Source: Polynucleobacter sp. UK-FUSCHL-C3 (GTDB lineage Bacteria > Pseudomonadota > Gammaproteobacteria > Burkholderiales > Burkholderiaceae). From it: DNA of 64,000 bases. The DNA lies in assembly GCF_040409815.1 (NCBI RefSeq), contig NZ_CP099959.1:1839843-1903842 (forward strand), written 5' to 3'. This document shows, in pieces, positions 46,007 through 54,342 of the stretch. The notes under the pieces were generated by a model. The model saw nothing but the letters and a program-made list of their open reading frames with translations, searched no databases and had not been told where the DNA came from. The position numbers and the translations under genes are program-made. Position 1 is the first letter of the stretch. Each line of letters opens with the position of its first letter.

Positions 46007-46657
46007 TCACTCGCCTTTGTATTTACTGACGTCTATCCCAAGGGCCTTTAGCTTACGATAGAGGTGGGTCCTCTCTAGCCCGGTGAACTCTGAGATTTTT
46101 TTCATGCTGCCGCCGGTTACTAGCATTTGGAATTCAAAATAGGCTTTCTCAAAGAGGTCGCGCGACTCCCTTAGGGGTAAATCAAAGTAGCTCTTTGCAA
46201 TGCCGCCAATATACTCATCCGAATTACTGCCTTTTGGTAACTCGAGTGAATTTGTTTCTGCTATTGGAGTCTCGCTATCTGGCTTTTTAAGTGAGCCTCT
46301 CTCTAGAGCTTTGCTAACGGTCTTTAAGAGCTTTTGTAAAGCAATTGGTTTCTCTAAGAAATTAAGGGCTCCAATTCGGGTTGCCTCAACCGCTGTGTCG
46401 ATTGTTGCGTGGCCTGACATCATCACAACGGGCATCGTTAATAAATTATCGCGGGCCCATTCCTTTAAAAGCGTAATTCCGTCGGTATCGGGCATCCAGA
46501 TATCCAGGAGGACAAGATCGGGCTCCATTTGCTCGCGCACTGCCCGGGCCTGCATGGCGCTCTCGGCGGGATAAACCGTATGCCCCTCCTCGGTCAAGAT
46601 CTCATGGAGTAACTCTCGGATTCCCATCTCGTCATCCACCACCAAAATACTAGCCAT
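46007..46657 (-). CDS. NtrX-like response regulator without an AAA+ domain
   Basis: The 216-residue protein has a receiver domain (residues 1-115: ILVVDDEMGIRELL with the acidic pair, phospho-acceptor Asp in DLVLLDIWMPDTDG, and Lys in FLEKPIAL) and a C-terminal Fis-type HTH (GGSMKKISEFTGLERTHLYRKLKALGID). The central sigma-54-interacting AAA+ domain of classical NtrX/NtrC (about 230 residues) is missing. It is 2 nt downstream of the ntrY gene, so the two form a two-component system. It probably acts as a DNA-binding regulator independent of sigma-54; this is inference. Confidence 0.85.
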   Translation of the reverse strand: MASILVVDDEMGIRELLHEILTEEGHTVYPAESAMQARAVREQMEPDLVLLDIWMPDTDGITLLKEWARDNLLTMPVVMMSGHATIDTAVEATRIGALNFLEKPIALQKLLKTVSKALERGSLKKPDSETPIAETNSLELPKGSNSDEYIGGIAKSYFDLPLRESRDLFEKAYFEFQMLVTGGSMKKISEFTGLERTHLYRKLKALGIDVSKYKGE

Positions 46658-46659
46658 GC

Positions 46660-48939
46660 TTATGCAACCTCTTTCGCAAGATTTACAAACAAAATGGATA
46701 TCTGGGCGCCCAACACCGCATCTCCCTGTTTACGATTATTGATCTCAATTTTTGCACCGTGATCATCAATAATTTTTTTCACTACCGCCAAACCAAGCCC
46801 GGTTCCCTTAACCTTAGTGGTGATGTACGGCTCAAATGCTCTTGCCAATATCTTAGCCTGAAAACCTGGGCCGCTGTCCGTAATTGTCATGCGCACTGCA
46901 AACTTACTTTGCTCCACGTCGCCCATGGGCACCAACTCCGTTTTAATCTCAACGCCCCCTTCTGCATGCCCTGCTTCTAGGCTTGCATCTTGAGCATTTT
47001 GTAAAAGGTTGTGGATAACTTGGCGTATTTGGGTTGGATCGCCCATCACCCGCGGACAATCGCTGGCAAAAGTTGTCTTGATAGCGCTTCCTTCATAGAG
47101 CCCCATAATCTCTTTTATTAAGGAATTTAGATCCAGCGCAGTTAAGTTGGGCGTAGGAGTTTTGGCAAAATCCCTAAACTCATTGACCATTTGTTTCATG
47201 GCCTGAACTTGCCCAATGATGGTATTAGTGCTGCGCTCGATCATTTCTGCTTGCTCTGGGTTTAATTGGTCCTGCAACTTATGCTGTAAGCGCTCAGCAG
47301 AGAGCTGGATCGGTGTTAATGGATTTTTGATCTCGTGGGCCAAGCGTCTTGCTACTTCGCTCCAAGCGATTGAGCGCTGAGCAGCGATCACGTCACTAAT
47401 ATCGTCAAACACAATCATCTTTAATTCGGATGAGAGCTGTGTGCCTCGTACAAATAGAGTTGACCCCAAATCGTTCTCGTACTCATTCACGGGGTGGATT
47501 TGAACCTGCTTTTGCCATACCGGCCCCCCAGCGCCATAATCTGCGTTTGCAACAGGGGCTATTAAGTTCTGGGTTTCAAATCCTTCGCGAACTGCAGCCT
47601 CAAACTCTTGGAGCGCTGGACTGCTGCTCAATGGCTTCCCAGTAAGCACCAGTAAGTCGGTCCCCAAAATTTTTGCTGCCCCGGGATTACTCGATGCGAG
47701 ATTAAAGTGCTTATCAAAAATACAGACGCCAGCCGTTAGACTTCCTAAGACCGTTTCAAGAAAAGATTTGGACTCTTGCAAGGAAGTGCGTGCATCTGAG
47801 AGTTGCTTGGTCATGACATTAAATTGGCGGGTGAGCATGCCAAGTTCGTCACCCGTATCAAGCTCTGGTTTGGGGGATAGATCCCCTTGGGCCACAGCCT
47901 GAGTGCCGCGCAAGAGCATTAGTAAAGGCTGCGCCAACTGCCGACCCAGTAAAAGAGCCAGAGTTACTGCTACAAATAAGGCAAAAAAGAGGGTGAGCGT
48001 GAGGGTGCCAATATACATCTTGCGCAAACCTAACCGACCCAGAGCCTTCTCCTGATATTCACTATAAGCGGACTCGACGGCAAAGATGTTCTTGGCCAGT
48101 GGCGCCGGAATAAAGCGCACCAATTGCAAGAAATATTTATCCTCGGCCGTTTTACTAGACCCTGCCTTGCTGGGCACAGCCTTTTGTCGAGTGATTGGCA
48201 CAATAGCCCTTACTCGATAACCATGCTGTCCCTGCTCAATATCAATTTCATCTAAGAAGGTAATGCCATTCTTCTTAAATGCCTCAGCCACTACTTCTGC
48301 ACTAGGTGCTGGAAAATAACCCTTAGGATTAGGCTCAGTGCTTAGGATCAATGTGCGCTGCAGATTAAAGAGGCTCACTTCCTGTATCCCAAACTGATTG
48401 CGGATTTTGACGACCATACTGCCGACCTGCTCAGAGGTGGTGCCCGCGGGAACCTGCACAATCTGCTCAGCAATAAACTTGCCCTCTGACAATATCTCCT
48501 CTTGAGCGATTCTTAAGGTGACTCGACCTAGCTCCAGACCTGAGTTGAGGGCCGACTCAACCTTGACATCAAACCAGGTCTCGATACTTTTAGAGACGAA
48601 TTGCCAAGACACGCTGTATAAAATGATTCCGGGTACCACTCCGACTAAAGCAAAGATCATGGCTAATTTAGCAATCAAGCGAGTACCAAAGCGCCCCTTC
48701 CGCCAACGGATACTGATCACCACTACCAATACGACAATGGATAGCAATAACAGGCCTCCGACAACAATATTGGCGGCATATAGCCAAATGAAGTAACCAT
48801 CAAAAAACTCTGTGTTTGAGGTTGCGGTAGACAGCAGGAGTAAAAGCACCAAGGCAATCAGGCCAGCAAATACGGTCAGCACTGGCAATGCTCTGCGCTT
48901 AATCAGATCTTTGCTGGTGAGGGTCGCAAGAATATCCAC
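46660..48939 (-). CDS. ntrY: NtrY-like sensor histidine kinase
   Basis: This 759-residue membrane kinase has membrane segments near residues 20-40, 50-75, 85-110 and 315-340, an extracytoplasmic sensor region, a HAMP domain (LLLRGTQAVAQGDLSPKPELDTGDELGMLTRQFNVM), a PAS domain (ESKSFLETVLGSLTAGVCIFDKHFNLASSNPGA), the phosphorylated His in RRLAHEIKNPLTPIQLSAERL, and an HATPase domain with RQVIHNLLQNAQDAS, DSGPGF and GTGLGLAVVKKI. NtrYX pairs respond to nitrogen or redox state in other proteobacteria; the stimulus here is unknown. The start is a GTG that shares one base with the end of the upstream gene. Confidence 0.9.
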   Translation of the reverse strand: MDILATLTSKDLIKRRALPVLTVFAGLIALVLLLLLSTATSNTEFFDGYFIWLYAANIVVGGLLLLSIVVLVVVISIRWRKGRFGTRLIAKLAMIFALVGVVPGIILYSVSWQFVSKSIETWFDVKVESALNSGLELGRVTLRIAQEEILSEGKFIAEQIVQVPAGTTSEQVGSMVVKIRNQFGIQEVSLFNLQRTLILSTEPNPKGYFPAPSAEVVAEAFKKNGITFLDEIDIEQGQHGYRVRAIVPITRQKAVPSKAGSSKTAEDKYFLQLVRFIPAPLAKNIFAVESAYSEYQEKALGRLGLRKMYIGTLTLTLFFALFVAVTLALLLGRQLAQPLLMLLRGTQAVAQGDLSPKPELDTGDELGMLTRQFNVMTKQLSDARTSLQESKSFLETVLGSLTAGVCIFDKHFNLASSNPGAAKILGTDLLVLTGKPLSSSPALQEFEAAVREGFETQNLIAPVANADYGAGGPVWQKQVQIHPVNEYENDLGSTLFVRGTQLSSELKMIVFDDISDVIAAQRSIAWSEVARRLAHEIKNPLTPIQLSAERLQHKLQDQLNPEQAEMIERSTNTIIGQVQAMKQMVNEFRDFAKTPTPNLTALDLNSLIKEIMGLYEGSAIKTTFASDCPRVMGDPTQIRQVIHNLLQNAQDASLEAGHAEGGVEIKTELVPMGDVEQSKFAVRMTITDSGPGFQAKILARAFEPYITTKVKGTGLGLAVVKKIIDDHGAKIEINNRKQGDAVLGAQISILFVNLAKEVA

Positions 48940-49526
48940 TATTTCCGTCCCACAACATTACCCATCGTGGCATTAAATGGGAATCGTAGCCACTCACCCG
49001 AGAGTGACCAGTCTTTGCTATTGAGGGCATCGACCTGAAAAGGTTTGGGAAGTTTGCCCAAGTCCAAGGTGAGACGCACTGCTGCCTCATATTGTTTGGT
49101 GGGACTAATTGCGGCAGTCTCAATGACGCTCCACCCGCCTACCGTTCCAGTTGCTCGCAACGCTTCGGCTAGGCTTGCTGCACTAAATGTAAAGTCACCG
49201 ACCGTGATGCGATATTGATTGATGAGCGGTTGATGCGATAAACGGATTTGGCGCTCTACTTTCACGGCCTTCTCATCAAACCAGTACCAACGTCCATGCG
49301 TAAGCTGAAACTCGGTCACAAAATGTAAGGTCACCCCTTTTTTTAGGGCGTTCTCAAGTCCCGCCGGCAGTGCGATCGAAAAATTTGCATTAAGCAACCA
49401 ACCCGCATCGATCTTCTCTAGCTCCGCCTGTTTAACAACAATACCCTGTGAATGAGCAAGCGAACCCATACAGATAGCAAGGGCAAAAATGAGGCTTAAG
49501 CTAATTTTGCGTAGTAAACCCATCAT
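48939..49526 (-). CDS. DUF4390 family protein (secreted)
   Basis: The 195-residue protein has a signal peptide (about residues 5-27, LSLIFALAICMGSLAHS-Q) and the DUF4390 pattern: an N-terminal beta strand (GIVVKQAELEKIDAGWLLNANFSIALPAGLENALKKGVTLHFVTEFQL), WYWFDEKAV and the C-terminal VRLTLDLGKLPKPFQVDALNSKDWSL followed by EWLRF. The family is usually encoded between rsmB and ntrY in betaproteobacteria, which is the arrangement here. Function is unknown. Confidence 0.88.
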   Translation of the reverse strand: MMGLLRKISLSLIFALAICMGSLAHSQGIVVKQAELEKIDAGWLLNANFSIALPAGLENALKKGVTLHFVTEFQLTHGRWYWFDEKAVKVERQIRLSHQPLINQYRITVGDFTFSAASLAEALRATGTVGGWSVIETAAISPTKQYEAAVRLTLDLGKLPKPFQVDALNSKDWSLSGEWLRFPFNATMGNVVGRK

Positions 49527-49537
49527 TCCTTATTACT

Positions 49538-50875
49538 TTATTCCTTGTTCTTGCTTAGCAAGCCGAAGAAGAATCCATCATGGTCTTGGTCGGACAGTAA
49601 TTGCCCGGGGGACTCTAATCGTAAAGCATTCGGGTGCTGAGATAAAAACCACGCTATTTGCTCTTCTCCCTCTTCTGGAAATACGGAGCAGGTCACATAT
49701 AAAAGAGAGCCGCCGGGCTTTAGCATACGCCAAGCGTTCTCTAGGATTGCCCGTTGGGTCTTAACAAACGCGGCGATATCCTCTTTGCGTCTCAAGAAGA
49801 CAATGTCCGGATGGCGCCTCACAATCCCAGAGGCCGAACAGGGTACATCGCAGAGTATTTTGTCAAAAAACTGTCCGTCCCACCAGTCTTGCCGACTAGC
49901 GCTTCCTTGCTTTAAGGCAATGCATTTCTTTGGCAAACTAAGCCGCTCAAGAGCGCCCTCAACCTTTTTAAGGCGCTCGGCATCAATCTCCAAGGCAAGC
50001 AATTGATATTGATTTGAACCCATGTGCTCTGCTATATGTGCGGTCTTGCCACCAGGCGCCGCACACGCATCCAATATATGATCCCCCGCCTGTGGGTTCA
50101 ACAATAGAGTCGCTAGCTGGGCTCCCGCATCTTGAACAGAAACGAGCCCCTCATCAAATCCGGGTATCTGCGATACCGGAATCGGCTCTTGAATCACTAT
50201 CGCAGTATCAAGTGCTATGCCACTCAAATGCTCAATGCGTCTGTATGAAATTTCTTTTGATTCTAATAAAACGTAATAGTCGATAAGGCTGATCTTATTA
50301 GTATTGATCCGAAGCACTAGAGGGGGTCTCTTGCCTTGCTCTATACAAATGCCCTGCCATTCTTTTGGATAAGCGGCTTGTAATTGCTCAAGCCACCATC
50401 TTGGGAAAGTAATACCAAACCCTTGGCCGACAAGATCTTCATCTTTGCTTGAAACAGCTATTTTGCGCAAGACCGCATTTATCAGTCCTTGCGCAAACTG
50501 GGTCTTTGGCGAGCTACCTGCCGCCTTCACTGCCTCGTTCACTATTGTGTGTGCCGGATAACGATTTTGCATGTCTCCGCGCTCTTGGCCAAGAATAAGA
50601 GTACACGACACGCTCAAGAGTAGATCAACTTCTTTGCTGGGTTTTTTGGGGACCAGTTTCTGAATGCGTTTTTGCGCATGCGCCCAAGAACGTAAGGCCG
50701 CAAAGGTAACAGACTGTATCGCTGGTCGCAATTTAGGATCGAGGGTGTCAAGAACCTGGCTTAATGAGCGCCCCTCATAAATAATTTGCTCGATGGCGTT
50801 AGCCGAGCCAAGCAGTACCTGGGCAAGCGCGGCACTGTGGGTTGCCGCGCCTACACCCTTTATCCGTTTATCCAG
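49538..50875 (-). CDS. rsmB: 16S rRNA (cytosine(967)-C5)-methyltransferase, probable CTG start
   Basis: RsmB methylates C967 of 16S rRNA. Visible are an N-terminal NusB-like RNA-binding domain, the SAM motif [18 protein letters not shown], and catalytic cysteines in [16 protein letters not shown] and [17 protein letters not shown]. The longest frame with ATG, GTG or TTG starts at a TTG at 50731, which would cut off the first NusB helix. The reading frame continues upstream without stop through [24 protein letters not shown]. The best-placed initiator is a CTG at 50875 with AGGAAG five bases before it, inside the last codons of htpX. That gives 445 residues, a normal RsmB length. Confidence 0.88.
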   Translation of the reverse strand: MDKRIKGVGAATHSAALAQVLLGSANAIEQIIYEGRSLSQVLDTLDPKLRPAIQSVTFAALRSWAHAQKRIQKLVPKKPSKEVDLLLSVSCTLILGQERGDMQNRYPAHTIVNEAVKAAGSSPKTQFAQGLINAVLRKIAVSSKDEDLVGQGFGITFPRWWLEQLQAAYPKEWQGICIEQGKRPPLVLRINTNKISLIDYYVLLESKEISYRRIEHLSGIALDTAIVIQEPIPVSQIPGFDEGLVSVQDAGAQLATLLLNPQAGDHILDACAAPGGKTAHIAEHMGSNQYQLLALEIDAERLKKVEGALERLSLPKKCIALKQGSASRQDWWDGQFFDKILCDVPCSASGIVRRHPDIVFLRRKEDIAAFVKTQRAILENAWRMLKPGGSLLYVTCSVFPEEGEEQIAWFLSQHPNALRLESPGQLLSDQDHDGFFFGLLSKNKE

Positions 50876-51728
50876 GATAACTTCCTGTTCGCGCCATTTC
50901 CATTAAGCGCGCCACACGATCTGCCGTTGCGGGATGCGTTGAAAAAAGCTGCGATAGTCCGGAAGCTGTCAGTGGATTCATGATCATCATTTGCGCCGTT
51001 TCTGGATGATGCTCAACCGCATCAAATGGTATGCCGCTCGCATAGCGATGTATTTTGTCAAGCGCCGAGGCAAGGGCTTCAGGATCTTGTGCGATCTCTG
51101 CGCCCCCCCGATCAGCCTCATACTCGCGCGCGCGCGAGATACTCATCTGAATTAAGCCTGCCGCCATTGGCGCAAGAATTGCGACCAAGATACCCGCAAT
51201 TGGATTCCCAGAACGTCCGTCCGAGCCTCGGCTACCAAACAACATAGCCATATTGGCAAGCGCAGAGATTGCACCGGCCATCGTTGCTGCAATCGTAGAG
51301 ATTAAAATGTCGCGGTGCTTCACGTGGGCTAATTCGTGGGCCATCACGCCACGCAACTCGCGATTCGATAAGATGCGGAGAATTCCAGTGGTTGCTGCTA
51401 CGGCTGCATGCTCCGGATTGCGCCCCGTTGCAAAGGCATTTGGTGAGTCTTCATTAATTAAGTAAACCTTGGGCATCGGCAGCTCCGCTTTGGCTGCCAA
51501 CTCCTTCACAAGCCCATAAAACTGCGGTGCGGAGTTCTGGTCTACCTCTTGTGCATTAGTCATCCGCAAGACCATCTTGTCTGAGAACCAATAACTAAAG
51601 AAGTTCATAGCTAGAGCAAACAACAAAGCCAAGACCATGCCTTCATGACCGCCCAACATTCCACCAATCACAATAAACAGGGCTGTGATCGCCGCCATCA
51701 AAATTGCGGTTTTCATAAGATTAAACAT
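50868..51728 (-). CDS. htpX: Membrane zinc metalloprotease HtpX
   Basis: HtpX degrades misfolded membrane proteins together with FtsH. From the ATG at 51728 (GGGG site 6 nt upstream) the protein has 286 residues, two N-terminal membrane segments (about residues 8-28 and 30-48), the zinc-binding HELAH (His131, Glu132, His135) in [15 protein letters not shown], further membrane segments near 148-170 and 180-205, and the third zinc ligand in [14 protein letters not shown]. An upstream in-frame start at 51791 would add 21 unlike residues that overlap fmt. The stop lies just after the rsmB CTG start. Confidence 0.93.
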   Translation of the reverse strand: MFNLMKTAILMAAITALFIVIGGMLGGHEGMVLALLFALAMNFFSYWFSDKMVLRMTNAQEVDQNSAPQFYGLVKELAAKAELPMPKVYLINEDSPNAFATGRNPEHAAVAATTGILRILSNRELRGVMAHELAHVKHRDILISTIAATMAGAISALANMAMLFGSRGSDGRSGNPIAGILVAILAPMAAGLIQMSISRAREYEADRGGAEIAQDPEALASALDKIHRYASGIPFDAVEHHPETAQMMIMNPLTASGLSQLFSTHPATADRVARLMEMARTGSYPG

Positions 51729-51783
51729 ATATCCCCTTTTTTTCTCTGTTGATGAGGGCGCGCACAGCCCATCATCTATATTC

Positions 51784-52800
51784 CTAATCAATCATCTTAT
51801 GGGATTCACTCAAAAACTGCTTAAGTGGGTTTGTTGTGTTTGCTAAAAACCATGTTCGCGCTGGTATCTTTTTACCACCAGGCTTTTGCAGTTCTAGTAC
51901 CTCAAGACACTGATCTTTACACTGAACCCAAAAACCTTCGGCGCTTTGGCCAACAATAGATCCAGGTAGCTTCTGTGCTCCAAAGGCATCTTGCTGCTGG
52001 GGTTTGGGTAAGCGAACCCTCCAAATCTTAATCAACTCTCCGTCAAGTTGTGTGCTTGCCACCGGAAAAGGATTAAAGGCGCGCACCTTGCGATCAATCT
52101 CTTGGGCTGTTTTATGCCAATCAATTAAAGCCTCTGCCTTCAAAATCTTATTGGCATAACTAAGTCCTTCCTTGCTTTGTGGCAAAAGATGAATGTCGCC
52201 TGAAGCAATTCTGCTTAATGCTTCTACGATTAAGTCGCCACCCAGTTTAGCCAAGCGATCGTGCAGAGATTGACTAGTTTCCACAGGGCTGATCTCAAGC
52301 TCTTTACTAATTAATACTGGCCCGGTATCAAGTCCTGCCTCCATCTTCATAATAGCGACGCCTGTTTTGGTATCACCTGCTTCGATGGCTCGCTGAATGG
52401 GTGCCGCTCCACGCCAACGCGGCAGTAAAGAGGCATGAATATTAAAGCAGGCAAAGCGCCCATCGCGTTCAGCTACTTGTAAAACCTCGCTAGGCAAAAT
52501 CAGTCCATATGCAACCACTACCATTACATCAAACTGTATTTGCATCAGCTGCGCAAGCGCTTCTTTTGCATCCTGCTGCTTTTGGGGATCGTGCGCATGA
52601 ATGTTCAAGCTGAGAGGCTGCCAAACTGGAATATTTTTTTCTTGGGCAAGCAGCTTGATAGGGCTTGCTTGGAGGTGCATGCCCCGACCTGCTGGTCGAT
52701 CGGGCTGAGTAAGCACCGCCACAATTTCGTGCCCTGCATTCATTAGTGCGCGTAATGCCTCAGCTGCAAAATCGGGGGTGCCCGCAAAAATGATTTTCAT
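51784..52800 (-). CDS. fmt: Methionyl-tRNA formyltransferase
   Basis: Fmt formylates initiator Met-tRNA using 10-formyl-THF. From the ATG at 52800 the protein has 338 residues and starts [19 protein letters not shown]. The catalytic Asn-His and Asp are in [22 protein letters not shown] and [11 protein letters not shown]. The C-terminal OB-like domain follows from about residue 225 ([13 protein letters not shown]). Upstream codons in the same frame overlap def and are not needed. It is 16 nt after def. Confidence 0.95.
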   Translation of the reverse strand: MKIIFAGTPDFAAEALRALMNAGHEIVAVLTQPDRPAGRGMHLQASPIKLLAQEKNIPVWQPLSLNIHAHDPQKQQDAKEALAQLMQIQFDVMVVVAYGLILPSEVLQVAERDGRFACFNIHASLLPRWRGAAPIQRAIEAGDTKTGVAIMKMEAGLDTGPVLISKELEISPVETSQSLHDRLAKLGGDLIVEALSRIASGDIHLLPQSKEGLSYANKILKAEALIDWHKTAQEIDRKVRAFNPFPVASTQLDGELIKIWRVRLPKPQQQDAFGAQKLPGSIVGQSAEGFWVQCKDQCLEVLELQKPGGKKIPARTWFLANTTNPLKQFLSESHKMID

Positions 52801-52816
52801 TTGCAATGGTCTGCGT

Positions 52817-53332
52817 TTAACGAAGCCCAATCAATTCTTTTGCTCGCTTCTTGAGTTTTAATGAAATGCGACTCCGCTTTAATGGGGAAAGATATTCGAC
52901 AAAAACCTTACCTTGCAAATGATCCATCTCATGCTGCAAGCAAACCGCCAAAAGTCCGTCAGCCTCGAGTTCAAAGAATTGGCCCTCTTGATTAAGTGAC
53001 TTGATCTTAATTCGTTCGGGACGCTCAACTTCATCAAAGAAATCCGGCACCGAAAGGCAACCCTCACGCCACGATTTTTTTTCTGGGCTTGCCCAAATTA
53101 GTTCGGGGTTAATAAAAACCATCAGAGCATCTCGCTCTTCCGAGGTGTCGATCACGATGATGCGCTCATGAATATCAACTTGCGTAGCGGCCAAACCAAT
53201 ACCGGAAGCCTCATACATTGTCTCAGCCATATCAGCAACAATTTGCTGAATACGTGCATCTACTGACGCCACCGGTTTTGCAATCGTATGTAGGCGCTGG
53301 TCTGGGTAATTAAGAATCGATAAGACAGACAT
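52817..53332 (-). CDS. def: Peptide deformylase
   Basis: Def removes the formyl group from nascent proteins. All three motifs are present: GIGLAATQ (about residues 44-51), EGCLS with the metal ligand Cys92, and HEMDH with His134, Glu135 and His138. At 171 residues it is a type I enzyme of normal length. Together with fmt it handles both ends of N-formylmethionine turnover. It is divergent from dprA with a 72-nt gap. Confidence 0.96.
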   Translation of the reverse strand: MSVLSILNYPDQRLHTIAKPVASVDARIQQIVADMAETMYEASGIGLAATQVDIHERIIVIDTSEERDALMVFINPELIWASPEKKSWREGCLSVPDFFDEVERPERIKIKSLNQEGQFFELEADGLLAVCLQHEMDHLQGKVFVEYLSPLKRSRISLKLKKRAKELIGLR

Positions 53333-53404
53333 ATTCCGATTATCTTACAAACAAATCAGGTTGACCTTCTTGGCAGAGGCCGAGGGCTCAGCAAAAATAA
53401 TCTC

Positions 53405-54109
53405 ATGAGCAAACCCACCACCCTCTCATCTGAAGACTACTTCCCCTCGATCTGTTGCCTAAGCCAAGATTCGGCCGACTATCCGAAGCGTCTTTGTGAT
53501 CTGAGTGATCCCCCACGCAAACTATTCTATATAGGCAATATTGCTCTATTAAGACAGCCCATGTTAGCTATTGTCGGCGCCCGAAGGGCCTCCAGGGCCG
53601 GCTTGCTATATGCCCAACATTTTGCGGCCGGTCTTGGGCTTGCGGGATATCACATCGTCTCTGGTCTTGCCTACGGTATCGACAGCGCCGCCCACCGCAG
53701 CATATTAGATTTAGATGGCCCGAGCAAAACGATTGCGGTTTGTGGCAACGGTCTCGACCGTGTCTACCCATCCGAGCATCAAGTCCTAGCAAAAGAGATT
53801 GCAAAAGAAGGGCTATTAATTTCAGAATACCCCCCAGGCATCGGCCCCAAAGGCTTTCATTTTCCAAGACGTAATCGCATTATTGCTGCCCTATCCCTCG
53901 GCACGGTTGTGATTGAGGCCGCTCAAAGATCGGGGTCCTTAATTACCGCCTACCTTAGTTCACACCTAGGCCGAGAGGTCTTTGTCGTTCCCGGCCCCAT
54001 TTCCTCGCCCCTTTACGCCGGCTCCCATCGACTGATTCAAGATGGAGCGAAATTAATTAGCGGGGTTGAGGACGTCCTTAGCGAGCTGCCCAGTGCCCGT
54101 TTTCATTAA
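53405..54109 (+). CDS. dprA: DprA-family DNA-processing protein, minimal form
   Basis: DprA binds incoming single-stranded DNA and loads RecA during natural transformation. The 234-residue protein contains the extended Rossmann fold: AIVGARRASRAGLLYAQHFA, VSGLAYGIDSAAHRSIL, TIAVCGNGLDRVYP, EYPPGIGPKGFHFPRRNRIIAALSLGTVVIEA and SGSLITAYLSSHLGREVFVVPGPI. Both the N-terminal SAM domain and the C-terminal winged-helix (DML1-like) domain of ~370-residue members are absent. After residue 225 the frame simply stops; there is no sign of a frameshift within the core. Function in transformation is likely but not certain. Confidence 0.88.
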   Translation: MSKPTTLSSEDYFPSICCLSQDSADYPKRLCDLSDPPRKLFYIGNIALLRQPMLAIVGARRASRAGLLYAQHFAAGLGLAGYHIVSGLAYGIDSAAHRSILDLDGPSKTIAVCGNGLDRVYPSEHQVLAKEIAKEGLLISEYPPGIGPKGFHFPRRNRIIAALSLGTVVIEAAQRSGSLITAYLSSHLGREVFVVPGPISSPLYAGSHRLIQDGAKLISGVEDVLSELPSARFH

Positions 54110-54342
54110 AAGCGGGGTTATGAATAAATTGATATTTTTTATAAGTAATTGATTTATATATATAAAATGCCACCTTACCGATTATGCTTCTGATTACTAT
54201 TTGACTTTAATTTAGGCTTTGGGCTAATAATAAAAAAGGGGCGGCTCTGGCTTTCTCTAAAAAACGTTTAAATTAGGCTTCCTTTTGACCCAAAAACGAG
54301 ATCCAAACCGGGTGGAGTCCACCCTTTATTAATAGGTAAACA
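54110..54342 (+). promoter_or_regulatory. topB upstream region with AT-rich promoter and hairpin
   Basis: This 233-nt gap has no gene. A very AT-rich stretch (54130-54165) contains TTGATA-like and TATATA-like boxes that could form a promoter. GGGTGG (54310-54315) and CCACCC (54319-54324) form a 6-bp stem followed by TTTATT, ending 18 nt before the GTG start of topB. It could act as a weak terminator-like attenuator or affect translation. Only the inverted repeat is certain. Confidence 0.35.
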
